A stretch of DNA of 64,000 nucleotides from Nitrincola iocasae (GCF_008727795.1 NZ_CP044222.1:3906001-3970000); one strand, 5' to 3'; counted from the first letter of the stretch, positions 17,211-26,561 are shown. Notes: generated by a model from the letters alone, not told the origin. Numbers and translations: made by a program.

Positions 17211-17241
17211 GGAGTTCACCGGCCTTAACAGGGAGAACTCC
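17211..17241 (+). repeat. Inverted repeat next to a start codon
   Basis: GGAGTTC at 17211-17217 is the reverse complement of GAACTCC at 17235-17241. The second arm abuts the ribosome site GGGAG and lies 1 base before the ATG at 17243. If transcribed, it could fold and limit ribosome access; otherwise it may be a protein-binding site. Confidence 0.4.
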
Positions 17242-17242
17242 G

Positions 17243-19927
17243 ATGACCGGAAGTGATTTTCATGCCCGTACCCGCTCTGAATTTCAAGCGTTCCTGGTCC
17301 AACAGGCCCAGCGCTTTCCGGCACCCAACCGTCTACGCGTTGACCTGCATTGCCATGACCACAACAGTGATGTGCCGGATGAACTCTGGGGACGATTGCT
17401 GAAACTGCCGGAAACCTGGTTGCCCACTGATAAACTGGTGCAGCGCTTACAGCAAGCAGGCACCGACCTGGTCACCATTACCAACCACAACAATGCCCGT
17501 TCTTGTTGGCAATTGATGGAACAGGGCATGGATGTATTGTCGGCAGCTGAATTCACCTGCCACTTCCCGGATGAGAGCCTGAGTATTCATGTACTGGTTT
17601 ATGGCTTTACTCCGCAACAGGAAAGTCGTCTTAACCGGCTGCGACAGAATATCTATCACTTTGCCGCCTATACGTTGGAGCAGGACCTACCTACCGTACT
17701 GCCTCATCCGTTGTTCTTCTACAGTGCTAAAAACAGCCGCGGTATTGAAGCGCTGGAAAAGCTGGCACTGCTGTTTGAGCGCTATGAAGTTCTCAATGGT
17801 CAGCGTGGTTTCTGGCAAAATCGCATGACCCAGTTATGGGTCGAGAGCCTGACAGAAGAAAAAATACATCAATTAGCGCTGAAACATAAAATCAATCCCC
17901 ATGATTTTTGTGCACACCCCTACCACAAATGTGTGACCGGTGGCTCTGACGATCACAATGGTATTTTTGCCGGTGAATGCGGCAGCTTTCTGTATGTGGA
18001 TAACCTGGATGAGCGCCGTAAAACAGAGCCATTATCGAGCTTGGCTCTGGAAGCGCTGCGCGCCGGCTACATTGCCCCTTATGGTGAACCCGGTGAAGAA
18101 GAGCGACTGACTACAACCTTCCTGGATTATTTTTCCCAGGTGGCCATCCATATGAAAGACCCAGGGCTACTCCGGCTGATGCTGCATAAGGGTAGTCTGA
18201 AGGACAAACTGCTGTGCTTAGGGATCAGTAATGCCATGCAGGAACTGCAACGGCATAAATATACCCTGACGTTTTTAAAGACCTTTCATCAGGCACTGGG
18301 GGGAAAGGCTCCCGCACTGCTCAGCAACCTTGGCGTACCTAAAGAATTCAAACCCACACTAAAGATCATCAAGCAACTGGCGAAAGCGCGGCGTAAGCAA
18401 CCCGATCAGTTTTCCCTTACTCTTCGGGACAGCATTCCAGAACTCTACCGCGAAGTGACCGGCATCTTCTTTCGTCGTCTGGAACGTGAACTGGATGGTT
18501 TCAAGGGACAACGCTTCAGCCGGGCCAACCTGAACACCCTGATCAGCCAGTTTGAAGTTCCGACCAGCTTCAGGCACCTTGCGGCCAGCAAGATGTCCGC
18601 ACAGTCACACATGAGCCAGGTACAGGTGTTCAAGATGATGGATGAGCTCACCTTCCCGGCCCTGGCTGCGCTGGTGATCGGCGGAGCCTCTTTTACCGGT
18701 AGTCAGGTGCTGTTTGCCAACCGCAAGCTAATGAATCAGCTTGCCGACAGTCTGAATGCGGGGCATCACTCTGAACGCATTCTCTGGTTGACCGATAGCT
18801 TCTGTGACAGCAATGGCGTGTCATCCTTTCTCAAAAACGTATTAACTGAAGTGCAAACGCGTAATCTTCCAATAGATCTGCTCACCTGCCACCCCGATCT
18901 ATCGGCAGAGGATCACCTACAGGTACTGCGCCCGGTCAGTCGATGCAGCCTACCCGCTCCTTTTGAACAAACCTTTTACCTACCTGACATGCTGGAGTTA
19001 CAGCGCGTATTTGAACAAGGTGGCTATGACCGTATCATCTGCTCCACGGAACTGATCATGGGACCGGTAGCCCTCTATCTGAAGCACGCTTTTTCTGTAC
19101 CTGTGTGGTTTTACATGCACACTGACTGGAATGAGTTTTTCAGCCGCAGTGCTGGTCTCAATCTGCAGCAAAGCGACAGATTGCGGCGTCTACTGCGCGC
19201 TTTTTATACCCAATTTGATGGTTTACTGGTGCTCAATAACGAGCATAAAACCTGGCTGGAGTCGCCAGCTATGGGGATGGATGCATCCAGGCTACAATTA
19301 ACAGCACATTGGGTCGATGCATCCTTTCACCAGATCAGCCACCGGCGACGCCTGCCTGATTCACGTCCCACTCTGCTGTATGCCGGTCGAATCAGCCGTG
19401 AAAAAGGGGTGTTGGATCTACCCTCAGTGTTGACCCGAATCCAGGCCCATCTTCCCGATGTGCGACTGATCATTGCCGGTGATGGGCCCGCACTGAAGAA
19501 GTTACGTAAAAAAATGCCGGAGGCCGAGTATACCGGCTGGATTGCCGCCGAACAGATGGCCGAACTCTATCTCCAGGCTGACCTGCTGCTGTTGCCCTCG
19601 CGTTTTGATACCTTTGGCTGTGTGGTGCTGGAAGCCCTGGCTACCGGCCTGCCAGTGGTGGCTTATGCCAGCAAGGGACCCGCTGATATTGTGCGTCATA
19701 ATCAGGAAGGTTTTCTGTGTAACACAGCCGAACAGATGGCTGATCAAGCAATGCACTATCTCCAGCTACCAACAATACAGCAAAAAATAATGCAAAATGC
19801 GGCCATCGCCCGCTATGCTGATTACCACCCAAGGCCGATCCTGGATCAGTTAATGCATAACATCGGCCTGCATAACCAATCAGATAGCAGCGAAGAGCCT
19901 GATTTATATGAAACCCAAGCTACCTGA
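17243..19927 (+). CDS. PHP-domain phosphoesterase fused to a GT4 glycosyltransferase
   Basis: An 894-residue cytoplasmic protein. Residues about 30-280 form a PHP metal-dependent phosphoesterase-type domain with a full ligand set: LHCHDHNS, TITNHNN, EFTCHFPD, HPLFF, AHPYHK and GGSDDHN. A helical linker follows (about 290-500). Residues about 515-870 form a GT-B, family 4 glycosyltransferase: LWLTDSFCDSNGVSSFLKN at the acceptor side, YAGRISREKGV, LIIAGDGPALKKL and an EX7E-like RFDTFGCVVLEALATGLPV. There are no membrane helices. It has a PhoB box and is divergent from phnDCEE and near olsF. I infer a role in phosphorus-free glycolipid formation under phosphate starvation; alternative roles in polysaccharide or other glycoconjugate synthesis remain possible. 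Confidence 0.85.
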   Translation: MTGSDFHARTRSEFQAFLVQQAQRFPAPNRLRVDLHCHDHNSDVPDELWGRLLKLPETWLPTDKLVQRLQQAGTDLVTITNHNNARSCWQLMEQGMDVLSAAEFTCHFPDESLSIHVLVYGFTPQQESRLNRLRQNIYHFAAYTLEQDLPTVLPHPLFFYSAKNSRGIEALEKLALLFERYEVLNGQRGFWQNRMTQLWVESLTEEKIHQLALKHKINPHDFCAHPYHKCVTGGSDDHNGIFAGECGSFLYVDNLDERRKTEPLSSLALEALRAGYIAPYGEPGEEERLTTTFLDYFSQVAIHMKDPGLLRLMLHKGSLKDKLLCLGISNAMQELQRHKYTLTFLKTFHQALGGKAPALLSNLGVPKEFKPTLKIIKQLAKARRKQPDQFSLTLRDSIPELYREVTGIFFRRLERELDGFKGQRFSRANLNTLISQFEVPTSFRHLAASKMSAQSHMSQVQVFKMMDELTFPALAALVIGGASFTGSQVLFANRKLMNQLADSLNAGHHSERILWLTDSFCDSNGVSSFLKNVLTEVQTRNLPIDLLTCHPDLSAEDHLQVLRPVSRCSLPAPFEQTFYLPDMLELQRVFEQGGYDRIICSTELIMGPVALYLKHAFSVPVWFYMHTDWNEFFSRSAGLNLQQSDRLRRLLRAFYTQFDGLLVLNNEHKTWLESPAMGMDASRLQLTAHWVDASFHQISHRRRLPDSRPTLLYAGRISREKGVLDLPSVLTRIQAHLPDVRLIIAGDGPALKKLRKKMPEAEYTGWIAAEQMAELYLQADLLLLPSRFDTFGCVVLEALATGLPVVAYASKGPADIVRHNQEGFLCNTAEQMADQAMHYLQLPTIQQKIMQNAAIARYADYHPRPILDQLMHNIGLHNQSDSSEEPDLYETQAT

Positions 19928-21098
19928 GCCAAGTAATAATGTCTTTGAAGTATTCATCAATTTTCTGCAACTGGGCTTAACATCATTTGGTGGACCGGTA
20001 GCGCATCTGGGATTTTTTCAAACTGTATTTGTGCAGCAAAAACGCTGGATCAGTGCTGAAGCTTATGCCGAGCTGGTTGCGTTGTGTCAGTTTATCCCTG
20101 GCCCGGCCAGTAGCCAGGTGGGTTTTGGTATAGGCCTGCAGCGCGCAGGAATCGCCGGAGCCCTGGCTGCCTGGGTGGGTTTCACCCTGCCCTCAGCCGT
20201 GCTGATGCTGTTACTGGGTGTTACCCTGGTTAATCTTGATCTGTCTGCCTATCTAGGCTTAATTCAAGGTCTGAAGCTTACGGCCGTGGCTGTCGTCTGC
20301 TGGGCACTCTGGAATATGGCCCGTAGCCTGACTCCGGATTATCGGCGCCGCGGCATTGCGCTACTCGCTGCAGCAGTGGCGTTAATCCTTCCCGGTATTT
20401 TCGGCCAGTTGGGAGCGTTGCTGCTGGGTGCGCTCCTGGCGCCCTGGCTGGTTAAAACACCCCCACTTGCCCACGACCAGTCCGGTTTACAGGTGCCGAT
20501 TTCGACCCGTGTAGCAATCACCGCTGCCGTGCTATTCAGCGGTGGACTACTGCTGTTGCCGCTGCTGACGGTTAACACTCAGAGCAGCTCACTGCTGATC
20601 GGTGACGCCATGTACCGCGCAGGAGCTCTGGTTTTCGGCGGCGGCCATGTTGTATTACCCTTGCTCCACGCTGAAACCGTCAATACAGGTCTGATCAGCG
20701 CCGATGATTTTCTTACGGGTTATGGTCTCGCTCAGGCAATGCCCGGCCCCCTGTTCAGTTTTGCCGCTTTTATTGGTGCTCTCAGTGGTGGAGCACTCAT
20801 GGCAATACTGGCTTTAGTGGCAATTTTTCTACCTGGATGTTTATTGTTAATCGCCCTGCTTCCGGTATGGCAAAAACTTCGGCGGCACCACTGGCTAAGG
20901 CGGGTTCTGGGTGGAATTAATGCAGCGGTAGTCGGACTGCTGGCGGCGGCACTCTATGATCCGGTGATCACTGCCGCTATTCACCAATGGCAAGATATCC
21001 TGCTGGCACTGGTATTACTCGGTCTGCTCGCCACAGGGCGTATACCCGTCTGGCTGCTGGTACCCTTAGGCGCATTGGCAGGCTATAGTCTGCTGTGA
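19908..21098 (+). CDS. chrA: ChrA-type chromate transporter, long (two-domain) form
   Basis: A 396-residue membrane protein of the CHR superfamily with two homologous halves. The first half has LGLTSFGGPVAHLGFF and QFIPGPASSQVGFGIGLQRAG; the second has FGGGHVVLPLLHAETV and GYGLAQAMPGPLFSFAAF. Family members export chromate and are suggested to use the proton gradient; sulfate-like oxyanions are other possible substrates. Its ATG lies inside the 3' end of the PHP-glycosyltransferase gene (20-base overlap), so the two are probably co-transcribed. Confidence 0.88.
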   Translation: MKPKLPEPSNNVFEVFINFLQLGLTSFGGPVAHLGFFQTVFVQQKRWISAEAYAELVALCQFIPGPASSQVGFGIGLQRAGIAGALAAWVGFTLPSAVLMLLLGVTLVNLDLSAYLGLIQGLKLTAVAVVCWALWNMARSLTPDYRRRGIALLAAAVALILPGIFGQLGALLLGALLAPWLVKTPPLAHDQSGLQVPISTRVAITAAVLFSGGLLLLPLLTVNTQSSSLLIGDAMYRAGALVFGGGHVVLPLLHAETVNTGLISADDFLTGYGLAQAMPGPLFSFAAFIGALSGGALMAILALVAIFLPGCLLLIALLPVWQKLRRHHWLRRVLGGINAAVVGLLAAALYDPVITAAIHQWQDILLALVLLGLLATGRIPVWLLVPLGALAGYSLL

Positions 21099-21127
21099 TC
21101 CATCCAAAAAGACCACAAGAGATCACT

Positions 21128-22366
21128 ATGCCAATCGCTTCGACCTTGACAGAGTCCCGTATCCGGTTAGTCTGCATTGCACGCGTTTTACTCTTTGCAA
21201 GTTTCATGACGGTTGCAGCAACCTTACCCCTGTTGATCCAAGACTGGTCCCTTAGTGCGACAGCGGCCGGAGCACTAGTCACCGCCTTTACCCTGGGCTA
21301 TGCCCTGTCGTTGTTTCTGTTTTCCTGGGCATCTGACTACCTGGGTGCCAAACGGGTTGTGGCCACCTCTGCTCTGGCGGCGGGTATCAGTAGCCTATTG
21401 TTTGCGTTTCTGGCCCGCGACTGGAACAGCGCTTTTTGGCTCTACGGTTTGATCGGTCTGTGTCAGGGCGGTATCTATACCCCACTGATCGTACTGATTT
21501 CCGATGAAATTGATCCGGATAAACGCGGTCATGCCATGGGTATGTTGATTGCGTCCACGTCGGTTGGCTATGCCAGCTCTCTGGCATTGTGTGGCTTGGG
21601 TATTGCTTTGGGAAGCTGGCAGACTGCATTCATACTGACCGGAATGCTGCCGATCTTTGGTGCCCTGCTGTTAATCTGGACACTCGCTCCACTCACCAAC
21701 CGTATTCACCCGTCACAGGCCAACTTGGGTATCACTGACGAGCTGTTACGCAACCGACGTTCTCGCCTGTTGAATACCGGCTATATTGCCCATAACTGGG
21801 AGTTGTTAGGCATGTGGGCCTGGATACCCGGCTTTCTCGCTGCCGGGTTCGCACTCAAAGGTCTGGATAGCGCACAGGCCAGTATGAGTGGTGCTTATCT
21901 GTCGGGTATCATGCACCTGTTCGGCGCTGTTGCGGCGCTGAGCATGGGGCGATTATCGGATCGGCTGGGCCGACACAAGCTACTGTTTCTGTTGGCTGCC
22001 AGCAGCACACTGCTCTCCTTCAGCATCGGCTGGCTGATTCATTTGCCCCTGATACTGCTGATGCTGCTGGTACTGGCGTATGCCTTTACCTGCCTGGGGG
22101 ACTCACCTATTCTCACCTCAGCCCTGTCTGAAGCCGTGCGTCCAGGCTACCTGGGGCGTGTTCTGGCATGGCGATCCTTGCTTGGCTTTATTGCCGGAGC
22201 ACTGGCACCCTTGGCATTTGGAGGCGTACTGGATCTGTTTCAACAGTCGGAACCCGCTATCGCCTGGGGCATGGCCTTTGCCATGCTTGGTCTGGGTGGG
22301 ATCATTGCCAGCTACTGCGCTGTGCGTTTACAAAGTAATCTGTGCGATCTCACACCAGCAGGGTGA
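21128..22366 (+). CDS. Major facilitator superfamily transporter
   Basis: A protein of about 412 residues with 12 predicted membrane helices and an MFS motif-A-like loop SWASDYLGAKRV between helices 2 and 3, with a similar GRLSDRLGRHK in the second half. The ATG at 21128 has an AAGAG ribosome site; an in-frame GTG at 21095 would overlap the chrA stop. The substrate is unknown. It follows chrA by 29 bases and is probably in the same transcript. Its last codons overlap the remnant of arsH on the other strand, which may mark a recombination joint. Confidence 0.82.
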   Translation: MPIASTLTESRIRLVCIARVLLFASFMTVAATLPLLIQDWSLSATAAGALVTAFTLGYALSLFLFSWASDYLGAKRVVATSALAAGISSLLFAFLARDWNSAFWLYGLIGLCQGGIYTPLIVLISDEIDPDKRGHAMGMLIASTSVGYASSLALCGLGIALGSWQTAFILTGMLPIFGALLLIWTLAPLTNRIHPSQANLGITDELLRNRRSRLLNTGYIAHNWELLGMWAWIPGFLAAGFALKGLDSAQASMSGAYLSGIMHLFGAVAALSMGRLSDRLGRHKLLFLLAASSTLLSFSIGWLIHLPLILLMLLVLAYAFTCLGDSPILTSALSEAVRPGYLGRVLAWRSLLGFIAGALAPLAFGGVLDLFQQSEPAIAWGMAFAMLGLGGIIASYCAVRLQSNLCDLTPAG

Positions 22367-22475
22367 ATTTGACCAACTCTTCCATGACATCCTCAATCCG
22401 GTCGTAATAGGGTGACGGTCTCATCCGGCCGTTTTCATCAAATTCCAAGAAGGCTTGAGCAACAGGTGATTGATA
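22350..22475 (-). pseudogene. arsH: C-terminal fragment of arsH
   Basis: A minus-strand reading frame ends with segments that I recognise as the C-terminal region of ArsH, an NADPH-dependent FMN reductase that oxidises methylated arsenicals: AFLEFDENGRM followed by PSPYYDRIEDVMEELVKFTLL, then a stop. The upstream part of the frame has no ArsH similarity and runs into the end of the CDF gene, and ArsH proteins normally extend some 30 residues further. So both ends are missing and only about 41 residues remain. No ribosome site is obvious. The 3' tip overlaps the stop region of the opposing MFS gene. Confidence 0.7.
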
Positions 22476-22515
22476 ACGAAAGTCCAGCGTGTTGGTGCCA
22501 CCCGACGTTGTTCGA

Positions 22516-23451
22516 CTAGCCGCTAACTGATACACAGTGCTCAGACTCGCAGCATTGTGCGTAATCAAGAGATTCCAGTTGCAGGGTGAAATGATGTAAC
22601 TCAAATTGATGTTTCAGAAGTTCACCAGCTTGGTTCAATATATGATCATGATGTTGATCTGATGCGATAACAAGGTGAGCAGTTAACGCATTTTCACTTG
22701 TTGAAATCGCCCAGATGTGCAGATCATGAATGGAATGAACCCCTGGAATTGCATTTAACGTCGACTCGACTACGGTCAAATCAATATTGTCTGGAACGCC
22801 ATCAAATAACAAATGAAGTGATCGACGGAACAGAGACCAAGTTCCAACCACAATGACCAAGGCAATTAATAAGCTGACAACAGGGTCTAGCCAACTCCAG
22901 CCTTTCCATAAGTAAAGTATCCCTGCAACAACAACACCAGCTGATACCAATGCATCAGCGGCCATGTGCAAAAATGCACCTCTGATGTTGAGATCATTCT
23001 TACTGCCACGCACAAATAACCAGGCCGTTAGTGTATTGATGACCATGCCAATAGCCGCCACGATAATAACGGTCATTCCATCGACGCCAGTTGGCGTTGT
23101 GATCCGTTCTAGCGCCTCCCATGAAAGTGCGCCCATCGCCACCAACAGAATGACAGCATTAACAAAGCTGGCCATGATGGATCCTTTACGCCATCCGTAG
23201 CTGTGTTTTGAGTTTGCTTTTAGGCTTGCGGCACCGAAAGCAGCCCATGCCAATAACAAACCCGCTACGTCACTCAGGTTGTGGCCCGCATCTGCCAAGA
23301 GTGCCAGAGACCCTGTTTTCCAACCGTAATAGGCTTCTACCAGCACAAATCCCAGGTTTAACAACACACCAATAGTGAAAGCTCTTCCAAAATTGGCGGG
23401 TAGATGGGTGTGTGGTTGATAAGATGCAACGTCATCATGATTATGCGACAA
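22516..23451 (-). CDS. Cation diffusion facilitator, CzcD/ZitB-like zinc exporter
   Basis: A 311-residue protein with six membrane helices. HNHDD and THLP form a histidine-bearing N-terminus, LALLADAGHNLSD in helix 2 and HMAADALVSAGV in helix 5 carry the paired HxxxD metal sites, and a cytoplasmic domain of about 100 residues follows (LHLLFDGVPDNIDL, HDLHIWAIS). The C-terminus is Cys/His-rich (CCESEHC). It exports Zn2+, and possibly Cd2+ or Co2+, in exchange for protons. The start is a TTG at 23451 with a strong GAGGAG ribosome site 7 bases upstream. Confidence 0.9.
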   Translation of the reverse strand: MSHNHDDVASYQPHTHLPANFGRAFTIGVLLNLGFVLVEAYYGWKTGSLALLADAGHNLSDVAGLLLAWAAFGAASLKANSKHSYGWRKGSIMASFVNAVILLVAMGALSWEALERITTPTGVDGMTVIIVAAIGMVINTLTAWLFVRGSKNDLNIRGAFLHMAADALVSAGVVVAGILYLWKGWSWLDPVVSLLIALVIVVGTWSLFRRSLHLLFDGVPDNIDLTVVESTLNAIPGVHSIHDLHIWAISTSENALTAHLVIASDQHHDHILNQAGELLKHQFELHHFTLQLESLDYAQCCESEHCVSVSG

Positions 23452-23590
23452 GTGATGCTCCTCTTTGAGCTAATGTGGCAATCAATACCACATTTCTCAC
23501 ACATCAACAAGACAGTTGGCTGACACCACCAGACCGGTTAACCGGTCTGGTGGGCTGCGAGCAATAGTCGCAGATGCCATGATAGGTGGA

Positions 23591-25120
23591 TCAGTCGCTG
23601 ACAGGGCCTTCAGTAATGGCTGAACGCATACGTCGACGCAGAATCGGTCCAATGATATACGGCAGGATTAAACCCAGAGCCGCAAATAACCATAGGCCTA
23701 TTGCCAGAGGCGTACCCCAGAGAATACCCCAACTGCCATCAGAGATGACAAGAGCATGGCCCAGATTTTTTTCCATCTCAGGTCCCAGCAGCATACCCAG
23801 AATAATAGGTACCAGAGGGATTGCCAGCTTGCGCAACAGGAACCCGGCAACACCGAAGGCGACCATGAAATAGAGGTCAAAGGTGCTGTGACTGATGGAA
23901 TAGATGCCCACGAAAGCAATCATGGTGACCATGGGTAGCAGATACATGGGTGGAACCGACAGCAGCTTGACAAAAAAGCCTACCATCGGAATGTTCATGA
24001 TCAGTAACAGAAAGTTTCCGATCAACAAGGCGGCAATGACCCCCCAGACAATCTCGGCGTTCTGAGTGAACATCAAGGGTCCTGGAGTGATATTCAACGA
24101 GATCAGCATCGCCAGCAATACCGCTGTGGTACCGCTGCCAGGCACACCCAAAGTCAACATGGGTACAAGAGCACCGCTGGAGGCACCATTGTTACCCGCC
24201 TCTGGTGCTGCTACACCTCGCGGGTCACCTTCACCAAAGGTGGACTTTTTACCCAGATATTGTTTCTCCAGAGTATAGCTGATGAAGCTGCCCAGAGAAG
24301 CACCGGCACCTGGCAGTACTCCAGCAATAAAGCCGAGGATACCCCCACGGAAAGTGGTCGGCAGTATTCTGATAATATCCATGGGTTTTAGCAGAAGCTT
24401 GCCAACCTTGATCAGTTTACGCCCGGCTCCAGCTCGTTCTTCGATAAACAGCAGCAACTCTGAAATAGCAAACAGGCCGACTATAGCCAGAATAAAGTCT
24501 ATGCCTTCAAAGAGCTTCAACACACCAAAAGTGTAGCGCTGTGTTCCGGTCGAGTGGTCAATACCCACGGTGGATATCATGATACCCAGTGCAGCCGCTA
24601 CCACGGTTTTCATTGGGTTTTTGCCGGTGATTCCACCGAGGGTTGCGAACGCCAGCATAAACAGAGCAAAGTATTCTGCTGGACCAAAGGTCAGCGCAAA
24701 TTTGGCAAGAATCGGCGCCAAAAGTATCAAACCAATAGTACCGATCAGACCACCCATAAAGGAGGCAATGGCGGATATGGCCAGAGCTTCCGCCGCTCGG
24801 CCTTTCTGAGCCATTGGATAGCCATCCAGACAGGTCATCATCGCCGGCTCATCACCGGGTATGTTCAGCAGAATGGAAGATATACGACCACCATACATCG
24901 CACCGGCATATACTGAGGTCAACAGAATCATGGCGGTTTCGGGGGACAAGCCCAGCGTAAAAGCCAATGGAATCAGAATGGCGACGCCATTAGCCGGACC
25001 GAGACCCGGCAAGGCACCAATTAATGTGCCAATAAAGGCGCCAATCATCGCAAACATCAGGTTTTGCGGTGTCATTGCCACAGCAAAACCTTGCATCAAA
25101 AACTGCAGAGTGTCCATCAT
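23591..25120 (-). CDS. tctA: Tripartite tricarboxylate transporter, large permease (TctA)
   Basis: A 509-residue membrane protein with about 12 helices and the TctA family blocks GALPGLGPANGVAILIPL, YAGAMYGGRISSILLNIPG, GVLPGAGASLGSF and APEAGNNGASSGALVPML followed by LGVPGSGTTAVLL. It forms the channel of a TTT secondary transporter with the small subunit and periplasmic binding protein encoded just upstream. Substrates in the family include citrate, tartrate, phthalates and other carboxylates. The adjacent CitA-like sensor suggests a di- or tricarboxylate. Confidence 0.93.
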   Translation of the reverse strand: MMDTLQFLMQGFAVAMTPQNLMFAMIGAFIGTLIGALPGLGPANGVAILIPLAFTLGLSPETAMILLTSVYAGAMYGGRISSILLNIPGDEPAMMTCLDGYPMAQKGRAAEALAISAIASFMGGLIGTIGLILLAPILAKFALTFGPAEYFALFMLAFATLGGITGKNPMKTVVAAALGIMISTVGIDHSTGTQRYTFGVLKLFEGIDFILAIVGLFAISELLLFIEERAGAGRKLIKVGKLLLKPMDIIRILPTTFRGGILGFIAGVLPGAGASLGSFISYTLEKQYLGKKSTFGEGDPRGVAAPEAGNNGASSGALVPMLTLGVPGSGTTAVLLAMLISLNITPGPLMFTQNAEIVWGVIAALLIGNFLLLIMNIPMVGFFVKLLSVPPMYLLPMVTMIAFVGIYSISHSTFDLYFMVAFGVAGFLLRKLAIPLVPIILGMLLGPEMEKNLGHALVISDGSWGILWGTPLAIGLWLFAALGLILPYIIGPILRRRMRSAITEGPVSD

Positions 25121-25143
25121 TCAACTCCCGACAAGATGGCCAC

Positions 25144-25590
25144 CTACTCGAACGCCAGCAAGCCCGCAGGCAAGCTCAACTCAAGCAGATTATTGAACAG
25201 GAAGAAAACCACCACGGCACTGACCAGCCCGACCATCAAAGCGCCTTTCCAGCGCGCACCCATGCGCCAGCACAGGGTGCAAACAGCCAGGGTTGTCGCC
25301 GGAATGAATCCCAGAGGCTCTAGCAGGAGGGCATAGAGCACCAGAATAGTCACTGCAATAACGAGTTCAAGCGCCGTGCGGCCTTTTGGCCAATGTTCAT
25401 CGGGATCCGGTTTAACCATCAGGTAGCAGCTTGACAGTCCCAGCACCACCGCCAATATAGTTGGTAACGTATCTGGCCCCACCGCCTCATGGCCGCCAAA
25501 AGGCGGCGGCCATTGCTGGGCGACCCAGCCGTAACTTACGGCCAGGACGAACAACATGAGACCGAGCAGGCGATCTCCAAAAGACGTCAT
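25144..25590 (-). CDS. tctB: Tripartite tricarboxylate transporter, small permease (TctB)
   Basis: A 148-residue membrane protein with four predicted helices, the size and layout of TctB. It overlaps the tctC stop by 4 bases and precedes tctA by 23 bases. TctB sequences are poorly conserved, so the call rests mainly on length, topology and position between tctC and tctA. Confidence 0.88.
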   Translation of the reverse strand: MTSFGDRLLGLMLFVLAVSYGWVAQQWPPPFGGHEAVGPDTLPTILAVVLGLSSCYLMVKPDPDEHWPKGRTALELVIAVTILVLYALLLEPLGFIPATTLAVCTLCWRMGARWKGALMVGLVSAVVVFFLFNNLLELSLPAGLLAFE

Positions 25591-26561
25591 TGCAACAGCC
25601 CTATTTCACGAGATAGTTGTTCAATGTCAGCGACCTGATCGCGGACAAAGCTTTCGAACTGAGCTGCAGGCGGGTGGAAGGGAATCAAACCATTCTGCTG
25701 CATTACAGACTTCCACTCTTCGCTGGCATACAGGGTGTCGATGGCCTCTACCCAATAGGCTTGTGCTTCGGGATCAGCATCAGCCGGCATATAAAAACCG
25801 CGCCAGTTAGGGCCCAGTGCATCTATGCCTTGTTCACGAGCCGTCGGGATATTATCGAATTTACCCGGCAGACGCTCCTCAGACAATACCGCAATGACAC
25901 GCAAGTCACCCGATTCCATGAAGCCGGTCGCTTCAGAGATATCACCGGTGAATGCATCAACATGCCCACCGATAACCTGAGTCATAGCCTCACCACCATT
26001 GTTATAGGAAAGGTAAGGAATGCTTGGCAGGTTATCTGCTCCAGCGGCCTTGGCTGCAATCAGAACTTTCAGGTGATCCCATCCGCCATTGGCACTGCCA
26101 CCCGCGAATTTCACATTACGGGGATTGTCTTTTACAGCGTCCATCAACTGGGTCAGGTTCTCATACTCGGAGTCCTGAGCAACAGCGATGATGCCATAAT
26201 CCGCACCCAGTGCGCCGACCCACTTGACCATGCCAGCATTCATATTAGGGAATTGCTGTTGCGCCAGTCGAGTAGTGGTGGCAGTTGAGGCCGCTACGAT
26301 AAGGTTGGTGTCATCGTTGCGTTTGCTCACGGTGTGCGCAAATGCAACACCACCACCGGCACCAGCCATATTAGTTGTCTGTACACTACCGGGCACAAAA
26401 CCCAGAGTTTCCAGCACATTGCCAACGCTGCGGCAGGTGAAATCCCAGCCACCACCTGGATCTGCAGGGGCGATACATTCGACTTTACCGGTGGGCTCCC
26501 AGGCAAACGCAGAGAAACTGACAGCAGAGGCTGCCAATAGACACAGGGTTTTTTTGAACAT
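25587..26561 (-). CDS. tctC: Tripartite tricarboxylate transporter, periplasmic binding protein (TctC)
   Basis: A binding protein of about 324 residues that starts at the ATG at 26561, with ribosome site AAGAGGA; an in-frame extension to 26720 would run through the promoter region. A signal peptide (KKTLCLLAASAVSFSAFA) precedes the mature sequence WEPTGKVECIAPADPGGGWD, the classic TctC/Bug start that binds the carboxylate group. Later segments KFAGGSANGGWDH and GHVDAFTGDISE also fit the family. It is the first gene of the tctCBA operon, divergent from the sensor kinase gene. Confidence 0.9.
   Translation of the reverse strand: MFKKTLCLLAASAVSFSAFAWEPTGKVECIAPADPGGGWDFTCRSVGNVLETLGFVPGSVQTTNMAGAGGGVAFAHTVSKRNDDTNLIVAASTATTTRLAQQQFPNMNAGMVKWVGALGADYGIIAVAQDSEYENLTQLMDAVKDNPRNVKFAGGSANGGWDHLKVLIAAKAAGADNLPSIPYLSYNNGGEAMTQVIGGHVDAFTGDISEATGFMESGDLRVIAVLSEERLPGKFDNIPTAREQGIDALGPNWRGFYMPADADPEAQAYWVEAIDTLYASEEWKSVMQQNGLIPFHPPAAQFESFVRDQVADIEQLSREIGLLQ

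Noticed and set aside
25617..26288. Plus-strand reading frame of 223 codons opposite tctC
   Set aside because: It is a shadow of tctC with no family-like sequence.
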